A stretch of DNA of 64,000 bases from Telopea speciosissima (lineage: Eukaryota; Streptophyta; Magnoliopsida; Proteales; Proteaceae). The DNA lies in contig NC_057925.1 of the NCBI RefSeq assembly GCF_018873765.1, forward strand, positions 43,121,010 to 43,185,009. Direction: 5' to 3'. Each line of letters begins with the position of its first letter. The stretch's first letter is position 1. The translations under genes were made by a program, and so were the position numbers. Under the pieces are notes generated by a model that saw nothing but the letters and a program-made list of their open reading frames with translations, ran no database searches and was not told the origin of the DNA. Shown here in pieces: positions 45,328 through 55,517 of the stretch.

Positions 45328-46689
45328 ATTGCGCTCTCTCTCTTTATATTGCTATATACTTCCAAAATCCCAACTTGGTCACTCTATGTTTTCATCTGAA
45401 TTCTATATTTTTTGTTTTTTTTGGTAAATAATCTATATTTCTTTAGGAGAAGGGTTTTTTATACAAGCTTTTGGAATTTGAAAGCTTCCGAATGGGAGGG
45501 GGGGGGGGGGGGGTTGGCATTTTAAAAGAGTTTATTGGCATCTAAGAAATTCAAGTATAACAGTGTACCATGCACGGCCATACATGATGTATAAGTTGAT
45601 TATTTATGTTTTGGGAAAAAGATTACTACACTACCCTTGAATTATTATACCCTCCTCACTTAATAAATTATGGGACCTATATTGATATTTCTCTCTCTTA
45701 TTTTGACCAAGTAAGTCAGATGATATAATTTTAGATGGAGCCATAGGGAAAAAATTGCTACACTTGCACTTGTAGGAAGCCCTGTCCCTTTTGTTTTAGT
45801 TTTTTATCTTTTTAGCCTGAGTAGAAAATTATGAATTTCAACCTCAAAAAAACAAAAACAAAAAAAAAGTTTGAAAATTAAGAATCCGAATTGTACCTAC
45901 CAGAGACTCGAAGAGGAAAAGTGAGAGGAAGAAGAGCATCTTTGATGAAGTATCAAAGTTTCGAGAGATGGAGTCCCATGCCAATTAAGCTTGCCATGCT
46001 TGGCGCTGCAAAGAACAAGAAGAAGACCTGCCGCAACATTGCCGGCAGGCTATTCGTCGCCGATAACCTCTGATAGAGAGTGACAAAGAGCACAAGATAA
46101 TGAGCCATGCCCAGAGAGAACATGCACATCGCACTCTCCTTCCAACCCATCTCAGCCGCAGCTTGAGCTCCTGCCAGGTTACCCATAACCGATAAAAGGC
46201 TAGTAGGGTTAGCCACCTCAGATAAGAAACGCTTCCCTTTGATGAACCATTGACCGTAGATCTTCACATCCAACACAATCACAGGCAACACGAATACCCA
46301 CCAAAGGATGAGATAGGAAAAGGTTCTGGGAGCAATGAAAGGAATTGATTGGAGAAGAAGAAGCCATGAAATCCAAGGAGCGAAGAGGTAGTTGACACCA
46401 ACGTGGTGAAGGAACTCGGCTTTGACCATTTTGAAGTAGAAAAAGCAGCGGAGTAAGTAGAGGAGAGATAATAGGAGGAGGAGGAAAAAGAGAGCGAGAG
46501 ACCAGAGGAAGATGGTGACTGGGGAGGGGACCATGAGGATGAGACGTTGGAGAGCGTTAGGGTGGGAAGTGGGTTCTCCTAAGGTCTTCCATAGTAAGGC
46601 TTGGCCACATAGGGAGAGGCTGATTCTGAAGTAGCCAGCGTGGATCTTTGTTAGGATGTTCGATTGAGATGGAAATATTGGAGGATCCG

Positions 46690-46870
46690 ACTCCTCTACT
46701 TCCAAGGCGGGCACTACTTCCGTGCACCTAATTTTGCCCAGCATATAAGGAGGGCGGAAAGTACCGCCTTACCCCCACTCGGGCAGGGGCAAGGTGGTAC
46801 TTTCAGCCGCCTTGTATGTGGGGCAAAGTTGGGCGCACGGAAGTACAGCCCGCCTTGGAAGTAGAGAAGT
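46690..46870. mobile_element. Foldback element in the SLAH1 N-terminal coding region
   Basis: Near-perfect inverted arms of about 85 bp: CTCTACTTCCAAGGCGGGC at both ends, continuing through ACTTCCGTGC. The core resembles family F1 (ACCGCCTTACCCC). It separates the conserved start MENTTTTTTIKSQ (46963) from EVEESDPPIFPSQ. An in-frame ATG within the element at 46744 could restart translation. Confidence 0.82.
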
Positions 46871-47031
46871 CTCTTCCAATATGGGAAGTCTCTTCTTCCC
46901 ATCAACTTGTGTGATCATCTGCACCTGTGATTTGATGGTGGTGGTGGTGGTGGTGTTCTCCATCGATCAATATATCGATGGTTCTAGATGAAAGATAAGT
47001 GATCTTACTGAACAGACTAGTCTAGCCTTTG

Positions 47032-47039
47032 TTATATAG
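47032..47039 (-). promoter_or_regulatory. Probable TATA box of the SLAH1-like gene
   Basis: The minus strand reads CTATATAA about 70 bp upstream of the ATG at 46963, a normal plant core-promoter distance. Confidence 0.55.
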
Positions 47040-47077
47040 ACGATGAAGAAGAAAGGGATTGTAGAATTAATGGATCA

Positions 47078-47225
47078 TCTGCACGTACCAACAGGTGAAC
47101 GTACATCTCAGAGTCAATCACATTTTAATTTTGTTTGCATAAAAATCCCTCATCCTCATGTAAATGGCAAAAATAGGAGAAGTGGTTGGCTCTCACATGT
47201 ACATTCACTTGTTGGTATGTGCAGA
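47078..47225. mobile_element. Foldback MITE, 148 bp
   Basis: The ends (A/C)TCTGCACGTACCAACAGG and, inverted, CTCTGCACATACCAACAAG pair for about 35 bp. No ORF. It lies just upstream of the SLAH1 promoter. Confidence 0.75.
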
Positions 47226-48820
47226 GGAATTGAACTCTGTAAGCTTGGCTTCGAACATACTCTGGGAGTGAATTAATTCTTCTTAGGTGAACGTACTTGG
47301 TATTTTTATCCTGTCAAGTGCGGTGTACTGCCCAACACACCACACTTGAGAATCCAACCGTAAAAACATGGGCACTGACATCTTTTTATCTTCCCAAGTA
47401 TTGGGTGGACGGTTAGATTCACACTTGAGATGATAAAATTCCACCTACATGTAAGAGGTAAACCACCTGACCCATTTTTTCCATTTTCAAGGGGAGGAGG
47501 GGTATTATGGAAACAAGAAGGACAAGTTGTTGCCACTCATGACATGTACATTCACATGCACGTGCATGTATCCATTCTCGACAAAGTTAGGAAACGGGTA
47601 CAACAAGAAAACGGAAATGGACGGTATGAATTTTAAGCAGTACAAAACTCTAAATGGTACAGTAAAAAAAGCTGTAAAAAAATAAAATAGTAAACAACAA
47701 ATAATGGAAACAGACGATACGGGATTTAAACATGTGTATTTCAACAAAAATGGACAAAAAAATGGCAACATACTCATTTAGATTGACGAATTTTTACTAT
47801 AATACCTACATCTAATGTTAAAAAATATATAACACCCAACAATATTAATACATATATATTATAAGATTCATTAAAAATTAATAATAATAAAGTATAAACA
47901 TGAAGTGAAAGGGATTGTAGTTTTTGCATTGGGAACTATTTCAGCATAAGCAATTGATTCAATATGGTTATGTATTAATATTAAGAGACATCTCACATGA
48001 AAGTAGGAATCTCATGCTCCCTTATCAGTATATATTCCATATACGTGAATCACACATAGGATATACAATAGTATTTTTTTAATTTCAAACAAATACAAAT
48101 ACATTTAAAATATGAAAGATAAAAGCATGTCTTTTTTTTTTTTTTTTCATTTGAAAAGCATATGATAAAATGCGTTCAAAACACCAAACGGAAAGAGAGT
48201 TTTAAACGCGTTTTTACTAACCATGGTTAGGAGAAAGAGAGAGAGAGAGAGAATTTGTCTATTTGGACTTTTTCTCTTTTGGGAGTTTCGTTTTCTAAAC
48301 TATGTTTATTGGGGTTGGAACATTCCCCCATTACAAGAAGGTTGGATGCTATAGAGGAAAGGATTAGGGACAGCCAAAATCTGGGAGAAGTTGGTGGGAC
48401 CATTTCAAATTGTGCTCAACTGAGTCGAGCCCATCTCGGATCTACCATGAATATGGGGTAATAATAATAGTACTAGTGGGGGAATCTAATATGGACGGTG
48501 AATGGCTCATAGCTTAGTTTGTTAATTTTAGCCCAAAGAAGGAAAGGATGGAGGAGAACATCAAATGGACATGAGGGGGCAAATACTGGAATTGTGCGAA
48601 TGAGATGCTACAGCCTACAGAGGAGGTACCGGGGAAGGGAGGAACAAAGTAAGATTTAACCGGTGGTTGTAATTTCAAGGCTAAGGTGTTGTATCGATGG
48701 TTGCAGGCTATATATACTTTTGATGCCAGAATTTGATTTTGAATTTTGAGTCCTGGATTTTACATTTAGGGTGCAAGTTCTTTTGGGGTAGAAAAAAGTA
48801 TTTATTCAAGATAAACGTAC
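47226..48820. other. Intergenic, no gene seen
   Basis: AT-rich, with a (GA)n run at 48235-48252 and a T-run at 48131-48147. No recognisable coding signal. Confidence 0.6.
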
Positions 48821-48884
48821 AACAACTCACGGATTGGAGAATTAACATATCTCCTGAAATCATAGAGTGGAATTGAGCCAAACA

Positions 48885-49210
48885 TTCGTGCATGTAACCA
48901 ACAGTACCTTCTTGGCTAGAAAGTCAATCATACTGTTAATCTCCTTTAGAATAAAAGTAAAGAAACATGAAATAAATAAATAAAAGATAAGTTTTGAATA
49001 TCTTTTGTGATAGGTCTACTAAGCAAAGGTGAAAAAAGCTTTCCATCTCGCAAATATGAAACCAAGCTTCTATTATCTAGATTTGAGAAACACATGCTCA
49101 TATGAGTCATATCCATGAGATATTAATACCAGCAAACCCATCCGAACCGCTAAAGCTTGACCTTCCAAAACATCTTTAAAATTGGCAAGGCTTGAAACTG
49201 CAAAAAGAGA
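48885..49210 (-). pseudogene. LINE RNase H-domain fragment, minus strand
   Basis: In shifting frames the minus strand reads NFKDVLEGQALAVRMGLLVL near 49195-49130 and, towards the end, INSMIDFLAKKVL near 48935. This is the pattern of the RNase H domain (RVT_3 type) at the 3' end of plant non-LTR retroelements (xAEAxAxRxGL ... NxxADxLAxxA). Several stops interrupt it. Confidence 0.5.
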
Positions 49211-49339
49211 GACACAATGGACATAGTGATTTGGAAGGATTGGTCAAGATTGGTCGCAAGTGAGTCTTCCTCCTAACACATCAAGTGATGATCTTAGTAT
49301 GATTTGTCGAGATTGTATTGTCCAGTTCTACATGCTTTA

Positions 49340-49665
49340 TCAATCCCTACATCTTTTAATGAGGCAGAAATAGGTGAAGCTTTGGCCATCCATGCTTCGA
49401 TATTGGAAGCAATCTCATAAGGGTTTGATATTGTGATCCTTGAGTTTGACAATAAATGAGTGATCTCTCATCTGCAAAGAGGAATATCAACTTCTCCTCT
49501 AAATTTGCGAACCATTCTAGAAGATATAGTTCAACTTTCTGAGTGTTTTAGAAATTGTATTTTCATATATATTTCAGAATAACAACTTGACTGACTCTCT
49601 GGCAAGGAAGGCCCTATCGGTGATGTGTATGATGGTTTGGCCTATTTCGATCTTTAGTTTTTGGA
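49340..49665 (+). pseudogene. LINE RNase H-domain fragment, plus strand
   Basis: The plus strand reads EAEIGEALAIHASILEAIS, stop, GFDIVILEFDNK, then NNNLTDSLARKALSVM at about 49580-49625. It shows the same RNase H signature, with stops and a frame change. Upstream RT and endonuclease are absent. Confidence 0.58.
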
Positions 49666-49809
49666 TTTATATAACCTTGAGCCATGAGCTTCACGTTATC
49701 TCAATAAAGTGCTATTACCCAAAAATAAATTATAAAGAGGGGGAAACGGGGGCAAATCCTTGTATTGTATCCGTTACTCTAAAGCATCTGGTTCAGAGAT
49801 TCAGTTAGA

Positions 49810-50594
49810 ACTAAAGTCCACCTTTTCTTCAAATCTCAAATGCGTAGAGATGGTTTTCTTTGGTCATTGATCCAAAAAAAACTTAAGAATGGCTCAATGG
49901 TCTAAATGTTCAAATCTTGTACCATATCATCTTTTAGATATTTTCAATTTATTTCTTAGACCCAGTTTCTTTTTACCATGGTGAAGAGACGATATAATTT
50001 CTTCAACTATGGATTCCAACCCTCTAATTTCTATTTATACTTTTTCTTGCAACCAAACACCAAAAATGACTTTTCTTGAAAATATTTTGCATTTCCTTGC
50101 AACCAAACAGAGACTTTATGAACATGGGTGCAAAGCAAGCTGTCAACCAGAAAAGAAAGAGATTCCATGAGCCCATTTCATATTGGGTCCATGCTCGGTA
50201 CTGAAATTTCTGTTGGCCCAAATCTGGCATCAATAAATCAATGAGGGTAAACATGGGTGACTTAGAAAGTCAAGTTCCTAATGATGTATTTCTTATTTTC
50301 TTCTTAGATCCCCAGTGTTGGCAATTTGAAAATCAGATCATGCTTCGGCCAGGTAAAGCTAGGATACAGGCCCAGGCCCAACCAGCCTGCAACAAAGCTG
50401 ATGAGATAGTTACGGTTGTGTTTAGTATGCATTCTTGGAATACATTCTAGGTGAATTGTTTTGGTTGCATCAATCTGAAAATTTTCAAGAATAAGAAATC
50501 CATTTGACAGTTCAATTTCTAAGAATAAATTCTCTATATTTCTTTGGGAGAGAGTGATGGTGGTGGGGTGGAGGCAGGGATTGGGTGGGGTTGC
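49810..50594. other. Intergenic, no gene seen
   Basis: The motif TTGCAACCAAACA recurs at about 50048 and 50098, suggesting a small internal duplication. No coding signal. Confidence 0.5.
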
Positions 50595-50800
50595 TGGTGG
50601 CAGTGACGGTATCAGATCTGGTATCGATCACCTTCAAAACCGATAGGGTACTGGGATGGGCCGACTGTATCGTACAAGTTTACCCTTAATTTCCCTTAAA
50701 AAAAAATGGGCTTTTTTACTATATTACCCCTTGTCCATACAGTTTCACCGATACGGTATCGATGGCTGTATAGTGCGTGATCAGATACTAAGACCTCAAA
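50595..50800. repeat. Fragment related to the GGTATC foldback family
   Basis: It contains GGTATCAGATCTGGTATCGA, TTACCCCTTGTCCATAC and GATACGGTATCGATGG in the same order as one arm of the 30835-33423 element (compare about 31620-31740). It appears to be a single-arm remnant. Confidence 0.55.
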
Positions 50801-50902
50801 CCGTAGTTGGCAAACCCTCTTGGGTTATAGAAAAGAATGAAAAATTCAACGAAATTTTTTATTAGATCTGGGATCCTATTTTGGATTCAGTACGGATAAA
50901 AG

Positions 50903-51055
50903 ATCTTCCCCAACTGCCCTACTACACAGACATAGCAAGACGCACGATGACCGTCTTACCCTTTACCGAGTGAGAGTAAGATGGTCATTTCGCACCTTAC
51001 TGTGTCTGCGCAAAAGAGCACTTGGGACAGCCGAGCAGTGGACGATCCGGATCCC
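50903..51055. mobile_element. Foldback MITE (family F1) upstream of histone H2B
   Basis: Inverted arms pair around AGTGAGAGTAAG, with CAGACA(T/C)AG and GACCGTCTTACC on the left and their inverses on the right. The inverted right arm matches the left arm of 45152-45327. Its right end is about 380 bp before the H2B ATG. Confidence 0.78.
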
Positions 51056-51297
51056 TCCCTTTCTTATTCCCTCCGGGAAACCAGTATGGTGGGCCCACCT
51101 TGGCACACAATAAAAAAACGAAAAAGAGCCGCGGAAATTGTATGTGTCAGGTTTTCTTCACTTTATCATTTTCTTGTTTCCTCATTTTGGTAGGCATGCG
51201 GATCATGCGGTCTGGTTTTCGACAAGAATAACGCATCCAAAACCCGACGTCCCATCTTATCAATTACAAGTCAGCGATCCGGGTGAATTCTTATCAT

Positions 51298-51302
51298 CCA
51301 AT
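51298..51302 (+). promoter_or_regulatory. CCAAT box of the H2B gene
   Basis: CCAAT lies 21 bp before the TATA-like box. A histone-hexamer-like ACGTC occurs at about 51246-51250 and an octamer-like GCGGATCA at about 51198; both are imperfect. Confidence 0.5.
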
Positions 51303-51322
51303 AGAAGTTCTCCATCTCTTCC

Positions 51323-51330
51323 TATTTATT
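51323..51330 (+). promoter_or_regulatory. TATA box of the H2B gene
   Basis: TATTTATT about 107 bp before the start codon, downstream of the CCAAT box. Confidence 0.55.
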
Positions 51331-51370
51331 CTATTACCAAATCGTTCTTACCATCGAATTCAATTTCCCA

Positions 51371-51376
<6 letters not shown>

Positions 51377-51414
<38 letters not shown>
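51377..51414 (+). repeat. (CT)19 microsatellite in the H2B 5' leader
   Basis: Uninterrupted CT dinucleotides end 22 bp before the ATG. Such CT runs are common in plant leaders and often mark core promoters (Y-patch). Confidence 0.95.
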
Positions 51415-51417
<3 letters not shown>

Positions 51418-51436
51418 GTCAACTGTGAAGTCTGTA

Positions 51437-51883
51437 ATGGCGCCCAAGTCTGAGAAGAAGCTCGCAGAGAAGAAGCCAGCGGAGGAGAAGAAATCCTCGA
51501 GCGTGGTAGGGAAAGCCCCGGCGGATAAGAAGCCAAAGGCTGAGAAGAGGTTACCGAAGGAGGGATCGGCCGGAGGCGACAAGAAGAAGAAGCGGATCAA
51601 AAAGGGAAGCGAGACCTACAAGATATACCTTTTCAAGGTTCTGAAGCAAGTTCATCCAGACATTGGGATATCGAGCAAGTCCATGGGCATCATGAATAGC
51701 TTCATCAACGACATCTTCGAGAAGATCGCGCAGGAGGCTTCTAAGTTGGCTCGCTACAACAAGAAACCTACCATCACATCTCGTGAGATCCAGACCGCCA
51801 TTCGTCTTGTTCTCCCCGGCGAATTGGCCAAGCACGCCGTCTCAGAGGGCACCAAAGCTGTCACTAAATTCACTAGTTCTTAG
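51437..51883 (+). CDS. Histone H2B
   Basis: A core nucleosome protein that pairs with H2A and packs DNA in the nucleus. It is intronless, 148 residues, a usual length for plant H2B. I use the ATG at 51437 ([19 protein letters not shown]) rather than the one seven codons upstream, because the family starts MAPK. A Lys/Ala/Glu-rich tail (residues 1-58) precedes the histone fold (from about [20 protein letters not shown]). The C-terminal helix includes the ubiquitination lysine context [15 protein letters not shown]. Compared with the common plant sequence it has conservative changes (KIYL for KIYI, SSKSMG for SSKAMG, EKIAQ for EKLAQ). The frame is clean and GC-richer than its neighbours, so it is the best candidate here for an active gene. 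Expression probably follows S phase; only weak histone promoter motifs are visible. Confidence 0.97.
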   Translation: MAPKSEKKLAEKKPAEEKKSSSVVGKAPADKKPKAEKRLPKEGSAGGDKKKKRIKKGSETYKIYLFKVLKQVHPDIGISSKSMGIMNSFINDIFEKIAQEASKLARYNKKPTITSREIQTAIRLVLPGELAKHAVSEGTKAVTKFTSS

Positions 51884-53324
51884 ATTTTAGAATTTTTTTT
51901 TTTTTAAGCTTTCTAATCCTAGACTACTAGATCGGATGTAATTTTCCATGAGTTTTGGGGTTCCGATCTGATCTGACTTCTATGGCCTATGGGTTTTGGT
52001 TTTGTTTCATATATTTCTGGGATTGAGTGCTTACTGTAAATTGAATTTCTCCTATCGAACAGAGAACATTTGCACTTCTTATCGTTTTCATTATTAGATT
52101 ACGAAATTTCGCTGCTACCAGGGTTGCAGGAATGTTCCTGCTGCCCAGTTCACCGCCAAATAAATGTACTCAAAGAGTATTTTGGAAAATATCATAACGA
52201 GGGTATTTGTGAAAAGGAGGAAGTGAATTATTCCATTTCTTTGACTGCAAACTCAGGTAGCTGCAAATTTTTTTCTCTTATTCGGTTGTTTTCATTGTGT
52301 GAAGGGCTTTGATTTGTGGGTGAGCGTTCTTAGATCTATTGTTGAGTTTTTCTCTTATTCGGTTGTTTTCGAAAATGTAATTCGCTGGTCTTTCGTCCAG
52401 ATCTTGTTTCTGTTCGTTGAGAGTAGGGGTAGAGGTGGGGTTGCGGGAAGGAAGGAAGAAGAAGGGCTTTGATTTATGGAGTGCTCTTAGATTTGAGTTT
52501 TTCTTAGATATAATTGCATACGAAAGAGTTTTTTCTCTTTGTTGGGGTCAGCCGAATCGAGGAGTAGGGCTCTGTTGCCGAAACGAAGATGAAGAAGAAG
52601 GGACAGGTGGGTCGCCCCTGAGGCGGGACGAATAAGATGATCGCATCATTCATTGTCCTTAAAAGGGTGTATTGACCAGTTTTGTAAAATCAAGTCACCT
52701 CTCTCTCTCCGTCCCTTCTCTCTCCCTTTTCCTTTTGTTGTAGATTGTGGGTTTGTCTTACTTCACCTTTAGCTCTTGTAGTTGGCCTGTGGAGTCTTAA
52801 ATAGGGATGGTTAATTTAAGATATTTTATTCCCCCCCACCACCTTAAAAATTAAAGGCGAATGAATTCCCCCCCCCCACCCCCTTAGGATAGATCAAACT
52901 TTTGTTTAATTTTGTTAAATCAAATGATAAGAAGTTCGTTTGGTAAAAAAAAACCTAAAAGCGTTTCATCTTATACTTTTCCTTGAAAAAAACAAACTTA
53001 AGTTTTGGGCTTCTATATATGCTTTTTAATGTTTTGTAATTGATTTAAAATTTTAAATCATATAAATTAATTTTAACTATTTTTAAGTTACCAATTTGAG
53101 CTTAGATGTCATATAGATTTTTTATTTTGGTAAATAGATGCCATGATTCAAGCTTAGCAGCATGACATTTCTTTATTGGGCTTAGAAAAAAAATAGGTTC
53201 ATTCTCAATTGGGCTCAAAACTATTATCTTGAATCGAAATGAAAAAAAATTACTTCGCTACAACCACTTATTAATTGATTTTGTTTTGGGGTATTGAGGT
53301 ATTGAAATTATTTAATAAATATTT
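51884..53324. other. H2B 3' region and intergenic sequence
   Basis: The phrase TTATTCGGTTGTTTTC is duplicated (about 52278 and 52357) and GGGCTTTGATTT(G/A)TGG recurs (about 52304 and 52463). Poly-C/T tracts lie at 52695-52740 and 52832-52882. No second gene is recognised. Confidence 0.55.
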
Positions 53325-54393
53325 GGATAAATTACATATCACCCTTGATTTTCACACGAAACTCAAATCAACCCCTTTATTAGACCCCAATATGACAAAT
53401 TAGTCTCTACCATTAGTTTTATGTTGTTGAGTGATGATGTGAGTCAGTTAAATAAATTTTAATCCCTAAACTACTCTTGACCAGTATTGATTTACGATTT
53501 TACACTTGTAACTAAAAACCCTAAATTCATCTTCTTCCTCACTTGCAACGCAATCTCAAGCGAAAGTTCCCCAGAGCGAAGAAAAAAACAGAGAAAGTGA
53601 CGGAGTCACCAATGAAAACGAGCTTTTTACCATTCACAATTGAGAGGAAGGTCTTTGGGTGGGAGGTCACAACCATCGGGTTTCCATCTCCGTTTCAGGA
53701 AATCAACATCTACCCTTCCATGCTTCTCACAGATCTTGGTGTCTGGTATCGTCTTGCAACTCCAATTCATATAAAGCGGCCCTTTCTGGTCCTTGATCCA
53801 TCGTCCCTTGAACAAGTCACAGTAGTCTTGACGGAGGAAGTGACAGAATCCGGTGGTTTTGGGGGGTATAAGAGAGGAAGGACGGGACAGTCTGTTGTGT
53901 CCTCTGTGACGTTTGGGTGGATGGGTGCCAATCTTGGGAAGAACACAGCTAATATGAAACTTCTTACATTATTGGACACCGTTCTTCTCTGACATTTGCT
54001 GTCCCTCTTGATCCCCCCGCTTAAGGATTAAGAAGAAGATTAATAATAAAACCCCACGTTTGCTTTCCATTTCTTCAATCTAGTCCTGCGATTATCTCAC
54101 CCTGCTTCGGTATTCGGAAATCATCCACTCGATCGACCATCGGGGGACATCGTTTCTCCACGAAGTGTGCCGACGGTGGTGGTGGTGGTGTTGCCAGCGG
54201 AGTTGTAGGAAAGGGGTGGGGTATTTTAGATTGAAAATGAAGGAAGAGTAGTATAGTAAATTTAATTCTAATGTTTTAGTATAAGGGTAAAATAATCTTT
54301 TCTCACCAATAATTAACAACAAACTAATTCCATTGCTGTAGAAGGGGACGGATAAGTATTTTCAAAAACCAAAAGGTGATGTGTAATTTACCC
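53325..54393. mobile_element. TIR element, about 1.07 kb, with orphan ORF
   Basis: The ends GGATAAATTACATATCACC and, inverted, GGGTAAATTACACATCACC are inverted repeats of about 20-30 bp. The interior is GC-richer and carries a 149-codon frame. No transposase and no clear target duplication. Similar in plan to the element at 34434-35810. Confidence 0.6.
53543..53992 (+). CDS. Orphan ORF within the TIR element, function unknown
   Basis: A 149-codon frame with a basic N-terminus (MQRNLKRKFPRAKKKTEK) and a mixed-composition remainder (for example TTIGFPSPFQEINIYPSMLL). I recognise no family. Possibly host sequence captured by the element, possibly chance; the ATG context is ordinary. Confidence 0.25.
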   Translation: MQRNLKRKFPRAKKKTEKVTESPMKTSFLPFTIERKVFGWEVTTIGFPSPFQEINIYPSMLLTDLGVWYRLATPIHIKRPFLVLDPSSLEQVTVVLTEEVTESGGFGGYKRGRTGQSVVSSVTFGWMGANLGKNTANMKLLTLLDTVLL

Positions 54394-55387
54394 TAAATGG
54401 TTTGGTTTTTATTTTTGTGCTTCATTCCCATTTTATACGAAACTGAAATCAATCTAACTAACCGACTTTTTTCTTTTTTTTTGATAAAAATAAAGACTAT
54501 ATTAAACCTTTAAGAGTTTAAGGGGCTGGGAACATCGGATTGTGGTCAGTTCCATGCTGCCTATACATTCGAAAATCTATGGTAGAAAAGTTTTCCATAG
54601 CTTTTGCTAGGCTAAAAAATCATATTTATAAGGTTCCAGGGTATCTAACTTGGACTGGGCAATACTTGTTCATGGTTTGGTTTGGTATGGGATATTAATT
54701 TTAGGATGAAGTTTTTCTCCACCCATTGAGGATTGTTCACCCACCATCCTAGGGTTCACAAACCCCTCCTAAGGTTTTGTATGTTCCAAAATACCCTCCT
54801 GATACCCATTCTTGTCCTCTCTTGCCCCTTGTTGAATGAGATCCACATCTTGGATTGAGCTATTGGGCTGAAACATTTTAAGGCTGGGCTATGTTTGGCA
54901 TATCCGTGCACGACTTGGATTGGGCTATTGGGAAAAATCAAGGCCCAACCTGGCCCACTTGAAAGTTGAAACATGTATGGTGAATGCTTTGAAGCATTAT
55001 GCTGTGGATTCTACACTTAAAGAGCCCTTGGAGTCCGCCGATACAGGATTGGGTACAGATGATACGTTGGATCTGATACTGCATTTTAAAAGCATGTTTC
55101 AAATTATTTTACATAAAAGAGTGTATCCAATGCACGAGGCTTCCACCACTGTGGGGTTCAAACTACTCTACATAGCCCAAGAAATAATTTGCCATATCGA
55201 ACACAAGTTTTTAGAATAATTTGTCAAATATATTTTTCATATGTGGAACTAAGTTTCCAGCTAAAGGTTTTCTAAAATTGCAGAACTAATTGGTAATAAA
55301 CCTTGGCAATGTGATTGTCGATTGAAAGCAGGCCAAATAGTATAGCCATTAAACAATGTGAGAAGCAGCAACTAATAAATAAGGCCA
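54394..55387. other. Intergenic, no gene seen
   Basis: AT-rich. The plus-strand frame 54920-55219 has no recognisable domain. Confidence 0.5.
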
Positions 55388-55517
55388 AATGTTCTTTGTG
55401 TTGGGGCGCAGGCTGTGCCTAAACACATGGGGTGGGCAAAATGATCGGCCTGACCTGAATGATAGAAATGCCGTCCCCATGTGTCTGGGCACAGCTTGTG
55501 TTGCGGCATAAAGAACA
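55388..55517. mobile_element. Foldback MITE, 130 bp
   Basis: The ends TGTTCTTTGTGTTGGGGCGC and, inverted, TGTTCTTTATGCCGCAAC pair, followed by AGGCTGTGCCTAAACACATG against AAGCTGTGCCCAGACACATG. No ORF. Confidence 0.8.

Larger units (their letters stand above)
44143..46963 (-). pseudogene. SLAH1-type S-type (slow) anion channel gene, probably disabled
   Basis: The product family is a plasma-membrane anion channel of the SLAC1/SLAH group (TDT fold, ten membrane helices), most like the short-tailed SLAH1/SLAH4 branch. Exon 1 (46963-45897) shows HAGYFRISLSLCGQALLWK, DVKIYGQWFIKGKRFLSEVA and AAAEMGWKESAMC; exon 2 (44411-44143) shows KKFNVAWWAYSFPVTMLALA. The intron (45896-44412) has GT/AG ends, and this junction gives the exact family length (SLVGQASLFKK). 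Two lesions exist. A 4 bp insertion near 45983 shifts the frame between AAPSMAS and LAWDSI, ending the frame after about 12 residues and losing the last helices. A foldback element at 46690-46870 interrupts the N-terminus. An assembly error at the 4 bp site is the main alternative. Confidence 0.88.

Noticed and set aside
47300-47430. Possible further foldback element around CACACTTGAGAATCC
   Set aside because: The similar segments are not true inverted copies when compared base by base.
54920-55219. 99-codon plus-strand frame
   Set aside because: No motif, AT-rich context, no paralogue seen in the window.
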